NCBI GenBank assembly: GCA_023451825.1
Contig: JAEXYA010000059.1
Location: forward strand, 1 to 64,000
Source of the DNA: Pseudomonadota bacterium
GTDB lineage: Bacteria > Pseudomonadota > Alphaproteobacteria > Rhizobiales > Xanthobacteraceae
Length of the DNA: 64,000 nt
Direction: 5' to 3'
The notes beneath the pieces are model-generated. The model saw only the letters and a list, made by a program, of their open reading frames with translations. It made no database searches and was not told the DNA's origin. The position numbers and the translations under genes were made by a program. This document shows, in pieces, positions 47,352 to 55,775 of this stretch (positions within the stretch are counted from its first letter, which is position 1; the number at the start of each line of letters is the position of its first letter).

Positions 47352-48179
47352 CTAGGTGATGCGCCGAACGCTTGCGATGATCTCTTCGGGCTCGAACAGG
47401 CTCTTCCAGCCCGGTCTCAAAATGGTCTCCTTGCCGAACACGATCGCCTTGTTGCAGGCATCCGAGAACACGCCGTTGACTTCCTCGAACGTCACCGCGG
47501 CCAGAATATTGAGATGACCGAGCAGGAAGTCGCGGGCGGCGACCCGCGGTACGCCGCGGGAGACCGCCTCGTCCATCGCCTCGCGCATAGCGTCGAGCAG
47601 CGTGGCGCACACCGTTTCTGACAGGCCCGGTTCAAGGATCGCCATCTGCTCAACGCTGACGCGATGCGAGCGCATCACCGGCGCCCACATCGCCCGCGCC
47701 ACGCGCTCGCCGACGTCGTAATGCGCCTCGGGTCCTTGCATCAGCGCATTGACGATGTGCTGCTTGGCCGCGATCCCGCCGAAATGGTCCGCCTTGGCTG
47801 CGGGATCCACCTCGTCATTGAAGATTGGCGGATGGCACGGATGGGTCACGAAATAGGTGATGTCGTCACGTTGCGGCAGATGCCCGGCATAGGGCGCCGC
47901 TGCGTCGAGGATGACGACGATGGTTCCGGGCGCGAGTTGCGGCAACAGGTCCCGCGCCACAGCCCCAACCGCCGTGTCTGGGACCGCGAGGATCACGACG
48001 TCGGCGCCGTCGATGGCAGCGCCCTGCTCAAGACACGCTGCGCCGAGCACTTCCTGGACGCGCGCACGGCCGGCCTCGCTCACTTCGACATAGCGCATGT
48101 CGAATTCCGTGGTGGCGAGATTGCGGCCTACCCGAATGCCCATTTTGCCGCCGGCACCAATCAGCGCAATGCGCGTCAT
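47352..48179 (-). CDS. apnO: ApnO-like D-apionate oxidoisomerase
   Basis: A 275-residue NAD(P)-dependent enzyme of the ApnO family, related to phosphogluconate-dehydrogenase-like proteins. The Rossmann motif is IALIGAGGKMG (G8, G10, G11, G14), followed by DVVILAVPD and the HPCHPP block at 113–118. ApnO oxidises and rearranges D-apionate to 3-oxo-isoapionate, the substrate of OiaK. ATG 48179 has GGGAGG upstream and gives the correct family start. It heads the TRAP operon and diverges from the RuBisCO-like gene by 94 bp. The function rests on family resemblance plus the kinase and RuBisCO-like neighbours. Confidence 0.78.
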   Translation of the reverse strand: MTRIALIGAGGKMGIRVGRNLATTEFDMRYVEVSEAGRARVQEVLGAACLEQGAAIDGADVVILAVPDTAVGAVARDLLPQLAPGTIVVILDAAAPYAGHLPQRDDITYFVTHPCHPPIFNDEVDPAAKADHFGGIAAKQHIVNALMQGPEAHYDVGERVARAMWAPVMRSHRVSVEQMAILEPGLSETVCATLLDAMREAMDEAVSRGVPRVAARDFLLGHLNILAAVTFEEVNGVFSDACNKAIVFGKETILRPGWKSLFEPEEIIASVRRIT

Positions 48180-48273
48180 CTCACCCTCCCGAATTAACTG
48201 GTATGATGAGTTGACCATGGCGCCACTTTGGGTGTCAAATTAATTCAAGAACCAGCCGAAGGTGATTTGATTG

Positions 48274-49533
48274 ATGTCGACATCCACGCGTATCGAAGCT
48301 GACTATTGGCTGGAGACGCCCGGCGATCCGCGCCGGACGGCAGAGGTCATGGCCGGCGAGCAGTCCAGCGGCACGTTCCTCGCCGTTCCCGGCGAGACGC
48401 CGGAACTGATGCAGCGCGCGGCGGCGCGAGTGGAGCGGCTCGACCTGCTGGACAGTTCGGCGCAGCCGTCCCTGCCCGGCGCTGCGGCCAGGTCGTCCGG
48501 CCAGGTTTATCGACGCGCCCATGTCACGCTGTCCTGGCCCATTGATACAATCGGCCCATCCCTGCCGAACCTAGTCGCGACCGTGGCGGGCAATCTTTTC
48601 GAGCTAGCGCAGGTGAGTGGCTTGCGCATTCTGGATATCCGGATGCCCGGCATATTCGCCGACGCCTATCCGGGGCCGGCCTTCGGCATCGCCGGCACGC
48701 GCCGTCTGGCCGGCGTCCCCGACGGTCCGCTGATCGGAACTATCGTCAAGCCCAGCGTCGGCTTCGGTGCTGCGGAAACCGCGGCGCTGGTGGAGACGCT
48801 CTGCCAGGCCGGCATCGATTTCATCAAGGACGACGAACTGCAATCCGACGGACCGCTCTGCCCGTTCGAGGACCGTGTCGATGCTGTCATGCGCGTGATC
48901 AATGCGGCGGCCGACAAGACCGGCCGCAAGACCATGTTCGCATTCAATCTCACGGGCGAGCTGGACCAGATGCGCCGGCGGCACGACTACGTTTTGCGGG
49001 CGGGCGGCACCTGCGTGATGGCCAGTCTCAATTCAGTTGGCCTGGTCGGCATGATCGAATTGCGCCGGTTCAGCCAGTTGCCCATTCACGGTCACCGCAA
49101 TGGCTGGGGCTATCTGTCGCGCAGTCCGGCACTCGGGTGGGAATTCACGGCCTGGCACAAATTATGGCGGCTGGCCGGCGCGGATCATCTGCATGTCAAC
49201 GGACTCGCCAACAAGTTCAGCGAAGCCGACGCCAGCGTGATCGCCTCGGCAAAGGCCTGCCTGGCGCCATTATTCGCGGACCGGAGCTTGCCGATCATGC
49301 CCGTATTCTCGTCGGGACAGACGATCCGCCAGCCCCATGACACCTACCGCGCGATCGGGACCACCGACCTCATCTACGCCGCGGGCGGCGGCATCATTGC
49401 CCATCCGGATGGGCCGTCCGCAGGCGTCACGGCACTGCGCGAGGCATGGTCGGCGGCCGTCGCGGGCGTCTCGCTCGACGAGCACGCCAAACAACATCCC
49501 GCGCTCGCGGCAGCCATGGCGCGCTATCCATGA
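48274..49533 (+). CDS. RuBisCO-like protein, probably acting on 3-oxo-isoapionate 4-phosphate
   Basis: A 419-residue form IV RuBisCO-like protein. The active-site set is largely kept: K159 in GTIVKPSVG, the carbamylated Lys and metal ligands K185/D187/E188 in FIKDDE, His272/274 in HGHRNG, K314 in GLANKF, and phosphate loops SSG (346–348) and GGG (371–373). Characterised RLPs in D-apionate pathways either decarboxylate 3-oxo-isoapionate 4-phosphate or cleave it by a transcarboxylase/hydrolase reaction to 3-phosphoglycerate and glycolate; I cannot tell which applies here. An enolase-type RLP of methionine salvage is unlikely given the neighbours. ATG 48274 is preferred to TTG 48271. It overlaps the kinase gene by four bases. 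Confidence 0.9.
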   Translation: MSTSTRIEADYWLETPGDPRRTAEVMAGEQSSGTFLAVPGETPELMQRAAARVERLDLLDSSAQPSLPGAAARSSGQVYRRAHVTLSWPIDTIGPSLPNLVATVAGNLFELAQVSGLRILDIRMPGIFADAYPGPAFGIAGTRRLAGVPDGPLIGTIVKPSVGFGAAETAALVETLCQAGIDFIKDDELQSDGPLCPFEDRVDAVMRVINAAADKTGRKTMFAFNLTGELDQMRRRHDYVLRAGGTCVMASLNSVGLVGMIELRRFSQLPIHGHRNGWGYLSRSPALGWEFTAWHKLWRLAGADHLHVNGLANKFSEADASVIASAKACLAPLFADRSLPIMPVFSSGQTIRQPHDTYRAIGTTDLIYAAGGGIIAHPDGPSAGVTALREAWSAAVAGVSLDEHAKQHPALAAAMARYP

Positions 49534-50900
49534 GCGCGCTCCCGACCGGGCCGCTTGTGGCCTATTACGGCGACGACTTCACCGGATCGGCCGCCGTCAT
49601 GGAGGTCATGACCTGCGCCGGACTGGACTCGGTGATGTTTCTCGACGTGCCGACGCCCGAGCGGCTTGCGGCTTTCCGGGATCGGCGCTGCATCGGCATC
49701 GCTGGCGTTGCCCGCTCGAAGTCGCCGGACTGGATGGCCGACCACCTGCCCCGGATCTATGCCGCGCTGCTGGCGATCGATGCACCACTGCTGCACTACA
49801 AGGTCTGCTCCACATTCGATTCCGCGCCTCATATCGGTTCGATCGGCAAGGCGATCGATTTGGGAGCCGAAGCCATTCCCGCGCGCTTCGTACCGCTAGT
49901 GGTCGCGGCGCCGGCGCTGCATCGCTATCAGCTATTCGGCAACCTGTTTGCAGCTGCTGACGGTGCCGGACACCGGCTGGACCGGCATCCCACGATGTCC
50001 CGCCATCCGGTGACGCCGATGGATGAAGCCGACATCACCCGTCATCTCGCCAAGCAGACGAGGCGACCGGTCCGCCTCGTGGACCTGATGGCCCTGCGGC
50101 GAACGGATGATCCGCTGCCGCTGGCCGGCGCCGAGTCTCTTGCGCCCGTTCTTGCCATCGACGTCGTCGATGACAGCAGCCAGGCTGCAGCCGGGCGCCT
50201 GATTTGGCGCAACCGATCGGATTGCCGTTTTGTCGCGGGATCGCAGGGCGTCGAATATGCGTTGGTCGCGCATTGGCGAGCGGACGGGCTGCTATCCGAA
50301 ACCTCGATCAGCCCGCGCGCGGCGCCTGTCGATCGCATCGCCGTGGTGTCCGGATCGTGCTCGCCTGTCACGGCGGAGCAGATTGCTCATGCCGAGACGC
50401 GGGGATTTGCAGCACTCGCGCTCGATGTCGTCCGCGCGGTCGATCCGGACGCATGGCAGCGCGAATGCATGCGGGTCGCGGCGGCAGCTGTCGATCTGAT
50501 CGATCAGGGCCATTCGCCCCTGGTCCATACCGCTCGCGGCCCCAACGATGCCGCGGTGGCCGCCCTCGGCAATGCATGCCGGAGCGCAGGACGCGATATG
50601 GCAGCGGTCAATGAGGCGATCGGTGCAGGGCTCGGCAGTATCCTCGATCATATCCTGGCGCGCACGCGGATCTCGCGCGCGCTGATCGCCGGTGGCGATA
50701 CGTCCGGTCATGCCACCCTCATGCTCGGCGTCGATGCTCTGTCGGTCATCGCAGAAATTGCACCCGGCTCACCGCTGTGCCGCGCTTACGCGGAAGACAG
50801 CGCGCGCGACGGCTTGGAACTGGCGCTCAAGGGTGGGCAGATCGGCAATCCCGATTACTTCTCGGCCGTGCGGGCCGGCGGCTCACTTGCATCGGCCTGA
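49530..50900 (+). CDS. oiaK: DUF1537-family acid-sugar kinase, OiaK-like
   Basis: A 456-residue kinase of the four-carbon acid-sugar/DUF1537 family. The N-terminal substrate domain has YYGDDFTGSAAVMEV (residues 12–26); the C-terminal nucleotide domain has SGSCSPVTAEQI and the GGDTSG motif at 388–393, with ELALKGGQIG near the end. In apionate pathways OiaK phosphorylates 3-oxo-isoapionate. The ATG overlaps the RLP stop (ATGA), so the two proteins are made together and probably act in sequence. Other DUF1537 kinases act on erythronate or threonate, but those clusters lack an RLP. Confidence 0.85.
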   Translation: MSALPTGPLVAYYGDDFTGSAAVMEVMTCAGLDSVMFLDVPTPERLAAFRDRRCIGIAGVARSKSPDWMADHLPRIYAALLAIDAPLLHYKVCSTFDSAPHIGSIGKAIDLGAEAIPARFVPLVVAAPALHRYQLFGNLFAAADGAGHRLDRHPTMSRHPVTPMDEADITRHLAKQTRRPVRLVDLMALRRTDDPLPLAGAESLAPVLAIDVVDDSSQAAAGRLIWRNRSDCRFVAGSQGVEYALVAHWRADGLLSETSISPRAAPVDRIAVVSGSCSPVTAEQIAHAETRGFAALALDVVRAVDPDAWQRECMRVAAAAVDLIDQGHSPLVHTARGPNDAAVAALGNACRSAGRDMAAVNEAIGAGLGSILDHILARTRISRALIAGGDTSGHATLMLGVDALSVIAEIAPGSPLCRAYAEDSARDGLELALKGGQIGNPDYFSAVRAGGSLASA

Positions 50901-50907
50901 TGCACCG

Positions 50908-51648
50908 CTATTTGCGTTTCTTCACTGGCGTTGCCCCGATCTGCGCATACAGCTTGTTGGCGCGATTGAGATGCGCCGTCATCGCCTTCGCCGCACGTTT
51001 GGGATCATGCTTGCGGATTGCCTTGCAGATCTCGCGATGCTCGGAAATCGTGAGGTGCTCGACGCCGGGCGCCCTGACCAGATCGCGATAGAACTTCGAC
51101 AGCCATTCCAGCATCGCCTGCGACACCGCTACGTAGATGGGATTTCCCGACATGGCGGCGATGGTGCGGTGAAAGATCATGTCCTTGGCGAGAAACATCT
51201 CGACGTCGTCGAGATGCGCGGCCTGATCGTCGATCGCAGCGTCGAGGCGTTCGATATCCGCGGCCGTGGCATTGCGGGCGGCCATCTCGACCATTCCCAC
51301 CTCGAAAAACAGCCGGGCCTGTTTCAAGTCCTCGAGCGTTTGCGGCGACGTGACGAGAACATGCTGCGCGGTCACGCCGATCTGGTCGATCACGGTGCGC
51401 GCGGTCGGCTTGGCGACGCTGGCGCGCTCGCCATGGGCGATGGTGATGACGCCCATGCGCTGCAGGGTCTGCAACGCTTCGCGGATGGCGGACCGGCCGA
51501 CGCCGAATCGATCGGTCAATGCGCGTTCCGAAGGGAGCTTGCTATCGGGCGGGTATACACCGCTCCGGATCTCGCTCAGCAACCGCTCGACGATTGAATC
51601 AGCTAGCTTGCGGCGAGGTATCTCTTCGCGATGCTCCATATCGGCCAT
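50908..51648 (-). CDS. GntR-family (FCD) transcriptional regulator
   Basis: A 246-residue FadR-type regulator: winged helix (residues ~12–80; LPSERALTDRFGVGRSAIREAL) and helical FCD domain with metal-site residues (DMIFHRTIAAMSGN, EHREICKAI, HLNRANK). GGGAGG precedes ATG 51648. It ends 8 bp from the convergent kinase gene and lies 88 bp downstream of the SDR gene on the same strand. It is the natural candidate to control both TRAP systems and the RLP–kinase pair. Confidence 0.92.
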   Translation of the reverse strand: MADMEHREEIPRRKLADSIVERLLSEIRSGVYPPDSKLPSERALTDRFGVGRSAIREALQTLQRMGVITIAHGERASVAKPTARTVIDQIGVTAQHVLVTSPQTLEDLKQARLFFEVGMVEMAARNATAADIERLDAAIDDQAAHLDDVEMFLAKDMIFHRTIAAMSGNPIYVAVSQAMLEWLSKFYRDLVRAPGVEHLTISEHREICKAIRKHDPKRAAKAMTAHLNRANKLYAQIGATPVKKRK

Positions 51649-51736
51649 GTTGCCTCCCTCGAAGCGCCACCGTTACCAGCCCACTTCAACGAAATGAAGC
51701 GTCCGGTTCTGCATGTTCTGCATGCGAGGTGCGGGT

Positions 51737-52525
51737 TCAAGCCGGATATTTCGGCAGCAATCCATGCGCAGCAAAGCCGCCGTCTACGTTCAGCACGTGA
51801 CCGGTCACGAAGCTCGACTTGCTGTCATCCAGCAGGAACATCGCGGCGCCCGCGACCTCGGCCGGCTCGGCATAACGCCGCTGCGGCACCACCTGCATCC
51901 AGGCTGCGCGGGTCTCGGCGGTGTGCATTTCCTGGACCATGGGCGTCTCGAACGGTCCGGGCGCGATGGCGTTGACGCGGATTTTCAGCGGCGCCAGTTC
52001 GGCGGCCATCACCTGGGTCAGCGTGATGACGCCGCCCTTGGACGCGCCATAGGCCGAGCGCTCGATATTGCCGCGAATGCCGGATACCGACGCCACATTG
52101 ACGATGGCGCCGCCGCCGTGAGCCTTCATCATGCGCGCGGCTTCCTTGGCCACGGCGAAGGTGCCGACCAGATTGATGTCCAGGATCTCGCGGAACAGCT
52201 TCACGGAGGTCTCGAAGAACGGCACCTGGCGGCCGATTCCCGCAGAATTCACGAGGCCGCGGACCGGGCCGAACCCAGTCTCGCAGTCCTTCAGACCGGC
52301 GATTACGGCGTCCTCATCGGCGACGTCCATCACGACCGTGCGGGTCACGCCGGGCTTGATGGCATCAACCTGGGCTTTGGCGGCATTCAGGGCGGGCTGG
52401 GTGAGGTCGGCGAGGAGGACCTTCCACCCCTCACCTACGGCTGCTTTCGCGATCGCCAGCCCGATTCCCGACGCGCCGCCGGTGATGATGGCGACGCCCA
52501 AGTCCTTATTTTGGTCCTTGTTCAT
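51737..52525 (-). CDS. SDR-family oxidoreductase
   Basis: A 262-residue classical SDR. Cofactor motif ITGGASGIGLAIA (residues ~14–26), NSAGIG in place of N-N-A-G, catalytic Ser in VASVSG and YGASK. ATG 52525 with GAGG eight bases upstream gives the family length; the longer frame has no ribosome site. It is the first gene of the SDR–gntR unit and diverges from the second TRAP system by 220 bp. It may oxidise or reduce a pathway intermediate or a second substrate; no specific substrate can be read. Confidence 0.88.
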   Translation of the reverse strand: MNKDQNKDLGVAIITGGASGIGLAIAKAAVGEGWKVLLADLTQPALNAAKAQVDAIKPGVTRTVVMDVADEDAVIAGLKDCETGFGPVRGLVNSAGIGRQVPFFETSVKLFREILDINLVGTFAVAKEAARMMKAHGGGAIVNVASVSGIRGNIERSAYGASKGGVITLTQVMAAELAPLKIRVNAIAPGPFETPMVQEMHTAETRAAWMQVVPQRRYAEPAEVAGAAMFLLDDSKSSFVTGHVLNVDGGFAAHGLLPKYPA

Positions 52526-52745
52526 GGGTGTTTTCCTCACTTTTCGTGCGGCAGACTTGCGGCCGCGCAGCGTCATTCTTGCGGCACTGCTTTCCACGAC
52601 AGCCGGATGAAGTCGAGCCCGTCACAGGTCCATCCGCCTTTGGTCTGAACCGAAAAGGCTTGACCGGACTGCTGCGACATGTTGACCAAACAACGGGCTC
52701 TTCGACATCACAAAAGCAAACGAAGACGCGGCAGGGAGAAACAAA

Positions 52746-53765
52746 ATGACGATTTCACGCCGGACATTGTTGAAGGCATCGGCCGCTGCGACCGCCATGG
52801 GCGGCATCGGCATGCCGCTGGTGGCGCGCGCGCAGCAGGCCGAGTTTGTCTACAAATATGCGAACAATCTGCCGGATACGCATCCGCTCAATGTTCGCGC
52901 CCGCGAAATGTCGGCGGCGATCAAGACGGAGACGGGTGGCAAGGTCGATCTGCAGGTGTTTCCGAACAACCAACTCGGCTCGGACACCGATATGCTCAGC
53001 CAGATCCGTTCGGGCGGCGTCGAGTTCTTCACGCTGTCGGGCCTGATCCTCGCGACGTTGGTGCCGGCGGCATCGATCAACGGCATCGGCTTCGCGTTCC
53101 CGGATTACGAGACCGTGTGGAAGGCCATGGATGGCGATCTCGGCGCCTATGTGCGCGGCGAGATCACCAAGGCCAATCTCGTGGTCATGGACAAGATCTG
53201 GGACAACGGATTCCGCCAGACCACCTCGTCCACGCGGCCGATCAACGGGCCTGAGGATCTCAAAGGCTTCAAGATACGCGTGCCGGTCTCGCCGCTGTGG
53301 ACCTCGATGTACAAGGCGTTCGACTCGGCGCCCGCTTCGATCAATTTCAGCGAAGTCTATTCGGCGCTGCAGACCCGGGTGGTCGAGGGCCAGGAGAATC
53401 CGCTGGCGCTGATCTCCACGGCAAAACTGTATGAAGTGCAAAAATACTGCTCGATGACCAACCACATGTGGGACGGCTTCTGGTTCCTGGCCAATCGCCG
53501 CGCCTGGGAGCGCCTGCCCGCCAATCTGCGCGAGATCGTTGCGAAGAACATCAACGCCGCCGCCGTCAAGGAGCGCGAGGACACCGCCAAGCTGAACGCC
53601 ACCGTACGTGAGGAGCTGCTGGCCAAGGGCCTGATCTTCAATCAGCCGAAGGTCGAGCCGTTCCGCGACAAGCTGCGTTCGGCCGGTTTCTACGCGGAAT
53701 GGAAGGGCAAATATGGCGACCAGGCGTGGTCGCTGCTCGAAAAGTCCGTCGGCAAGCTGGCCTAA
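52746..53765 (+). CDS. TRAP solute-binding protein, second system
   Basis: A 339-residue DctP-family binding protein with a Tat signal (ISRRTLLKASAAATAMGG), mature from about residue 30 (ARA-QQAEF). Ligand-domain marks are FPNNQLGSDTDMLSQIRSG, FKIRVPVSPLW (carboxylate-binding Arg) and QTRVVEGQENPLALISTAKLYEVQKY. GGGAG precedes the ATG. It is only distantly related to the DctP at 46264 and belongs with the fused DctQM 9 bp downstream. Confidence 0.93.
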   Translation: MTISRRTLLKASAAATAMGGIGMPLVARAQQAEFVYKYANNLPDTHPLNVRAREMSAAIKTETGGKVDLQVFPNNQLGSDTDMLSQIRSGGVEFFTLSGLILATLVPAASINGIGFAFPDYETVWKAMDGDLGAYVRGEITKANLVVMDKIWDNGFRQTTSSTRPINGPEDLKGFKIRVPVSPLWTSMYKAFDSAPASINFSEVYSALQTRVVEGQENPLALISTAKLYEVQKYCSMTNHMWDGFWFLANRRAWERLPANLREIVAKNINAAAVKEREDTAKLNATVREELLAKGLIFNQPKVEPFRDKLRSAGFYAEWKGKYGDQAWSLLEKSVGKLA

Positions 53766-53774
53766 GCGCGCGCC

Positions 53775-55655
53775 ATGGCCCATGCCGAACTCGCACAGCC
53801 GCCGGGCGGAGCGTCTGCGGACGCCCGCCCGAAGAACTGGCTGACATCGCTGGAGCGCATCCTCGGCACACTGGTGGAAATCCCGGTGGCGATTTTGGTC
53901 GTCGCCGAGATCGCCATCCTGTTCGCCGGCGTGGTCGCGCGTTACGGCCTGCACCGGCCGCTGGTGTGGTCGGACGAACTGGCGTCGATCCTGTTCCTGT
54001 GGCTGGCGATGCTCGGCTCAGTCGTCGCGTTCCGGCGCGGCGAGCATATGCGCATGACCGCGCTGGTCGCGACCGCCGGCCCGCGCATGTGGGCCTTTCT
54101 CGACGTGGTGGCGACCTGTGCGGCACTGGCCTTCCTGCTGATGGTCGTCGCGCCGTCCTACGAATACGCGTACGAAGAGAGTTACATCACGACCCCGGCG
54201 CTGCAGATTGCCAACAGTTTTCGCGCCGCCGCATTGCCGGTCGGCATCTCGTTGATGATCGTGTTCGCTTTCCTGCGCCTGCTCCGCTACGGCCAGCCAA
54301 AAACCGTGCTGATGGCGATCGGCACCGTAGTCGTCATCATGGGCGTGTTCTGGCTCGCCGAGCCGTTCTTGCGGACGCTGGGCAATCTCAACCTGATCAT
54401 CTTCTTCGTCGGCGTCGTCGGCCTCTGCGTCTTCGCCGGCGTGCCGATCGCGTTCGGTTTCGGCCTCGCCATCTTCGGCTATATGGCGCTGACTACGCGG
54501 ACCCCGATCATGGTCTTGATTGGCCGCATGGACGAGGGCATGAGCCACCTGATCCTGCTGTCGGTGCCACTGTTTGTTTTCTTGGGCCTGCTGATCGAGA
54601 TGACAGGCATGGCCCGCGCCATGGTGGCGTTCCTCGCCAGCCTGCTCGGCCATGTCCGCGGCGGGCTCCATTACGTGCTGATCGGCGCCATGTATCTCGT
54701 GTCCGGCATCTCCGGCTCCAAGGCTGCCGACATGGCCGCCGTGGCGCCGGTGCTGTTCCCGGAAATGAAGGCACGCGGCGCCAAGCCGGGCGATCTCGTC
54801 GCCCTGCTCTCGGCCACCGGCGCGCAGACCGAAACCATTCCGCCGAGCCTGGTGCTGATCACCATCGGTTCGGTCACAGGCGTCTCCATCGCCGCTTTGT
54901 TCACCGGCGGCTTGCTGCCCGGCGTGGTGCTGGCCATCACCCTCGGCTTGCTGGTCTGGTGGCGCTACCGCCATGAGGACCTCAGCCATGTGAAGCGGGC
55001 GACCGGTTCCGAGATCGGCAAGGCGTTCATCATTTCGCTGCCGGCCATCGCGCTGCCATTCGTCATCCGCGCCGCGGTTGTCGAGGGCATCGCCACGGCC
55101 ACCGAGGTCTCCACCATCGGCATCGTCTATGCCGTGCTGGCGGGCCTCCTGATCTATCGCCAGTTCGACTGGTCGCGCCTGCAGAAGATGCTGGTGGACA
55201 CCGCCTGCCTGTCCGGCGCCATCCTGCTGATCATCGGAACCGCCACCGGCATGGCCTGGGGCCTGACCCAGTCCGGCTTCTCGCGCGCGCTGGCGGCCGC
55301 CATGACCGGCCTGCCCGGCGGCGCCGCCACCTTCATCGCCGTTTCCATCGTGGCCTTCATCATCCTCGGCAGCGTGCTGGAGGGCATCCCGGCCATCGTG
55401 CTGTTCGGCCCCCTGCTGTTCCCGATCGCCCGGCTGGTCGGCGTCCACGAGGTCCACTATGCGATGATCGTGATCCTCGCGATGGGTATCGGGCTCTTCG
55501 CACCGCCGTTCGGTGTAGGCTACTATGCCGCCTGCGCGATCGGGCGGGTCGATCCGGCAGAAGGCATAAAGCCGATCCTCGGCTATCTGCTCGCCCTGCT
55601 GGCCGGCCTGATCATCGTGGCAATCTTCCCCTGGATTTCAATCGGATTCTTGTAA
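53775..55655 (+). CDS. Fused TRAP membrane protein DctQM
   Basis: A 626-residue fusion: residues ~25–180 are a four-helix DctQ domain (VVARYGLHRPLVWSDELASILFLWLAM), joined by an extra membrane helix (~185–205) to a DctM domain (~210–626), with PLFVFLGLLIEMTG, SGISGSKAADMAAVAPVL and the QTETIPPSLVL stretch. This one-chain design contrasts with the split dctQ/dctM at 44.4–46.2 kb, so the two systems are of different origin. Likely co-transcribed with the binding protein and perhaps the acyl-CoA synthetase. Confidence 0.93.
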   Translation: MAHAELAQPPGGASADARPKNWLTSLERILGTLVEIPVAILVVAEIAILFAGVVARYGLHRPLVWSDELASILFLWLAMLGSVVAFRRGEHMRMTALVATAGPRMWAFLDVVATCAALAFLLMVVAPSYEYAYEESYITTPALQIANSFRAAALPVGISLMIVFAFLRLLRYGQPKTVLMAIGTVVVIMGVFWLAEPFLRTLGNLNLIIFFVGVVGLCVFAGVPIAFGFGLAIFGYMALTTRTPIMVLIGRMDEGMSHLILLSVPLFVFLGLLIEMTGMARAMVAFLASLLGHVRGGLHYVLIGAMYLVSGISGSKAADMAAVAPVLFPEMKARGAKPGDLVALLSATGAQTETIPPSLVLITIGSVTGVSIAALFTGGLLPGVVLAITLGLLVWWRYRHEDLSHVKRATGSEIGKAFIISLPAIALPFVIRAAVVEGIATATEVSTIGIVYAVLAGLLIYRQFDWSRLQKMLVDTACLSGAILLIIGTATGMAWGLTQSGFSRALAAAMTGLPGGAATFIAVSIVAFIILGSVLEGIPAIVLFGPLLFPIARLVGVHEVHYAMIVILAMGIGLFAPPFGVGYYAACAIGRVDPAEGIKPILGYLLALLAGLIIVAIFPWISIGFL

Positions 55656-55775
55656 TTCGTTGGAAATCAGATGGTTATGATCGTTTATCGATCTAATTTT
55701 GTAAGAAAGATCCGTCGCTCATCTGTTAGATGAGATATCTACGACATCTCACTGAAATATATAAAAGAGTGCAAA
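55656..55775 (+). promoter_or_regulatory. AT-rich leader with nested dyads before the acyl-CoA synthetase
   Basis: A markedly AT-rich 120-bp gap. GATCG-TTTAT-CGATC (55679–55693) and CTCATCT-GTT-AGATGAG (55718–55734) are perfect hairpins. TATATAAAAG lies shortly before the ATG. It probably holds a promoter or operator of the synthetase gene. Confidence 0.4.

Noticed and set aside
48274..49533. RLP as a methionine-salvage enolase or true carbon-fixing RuBisCO
   Set aside because: Neighbours are an acid-sugar kinase, an ApnO-like enzyme and a TRAP system; no methylthioribose or Calvin-cycle genes are nearby.
54018..55457. 479-codon minus-strand frame opposite dctQM
   Set aside because: Repetitive Asp/Gly/Gln/His composition is the mirror of hydrophobic codons in the membrane protein.
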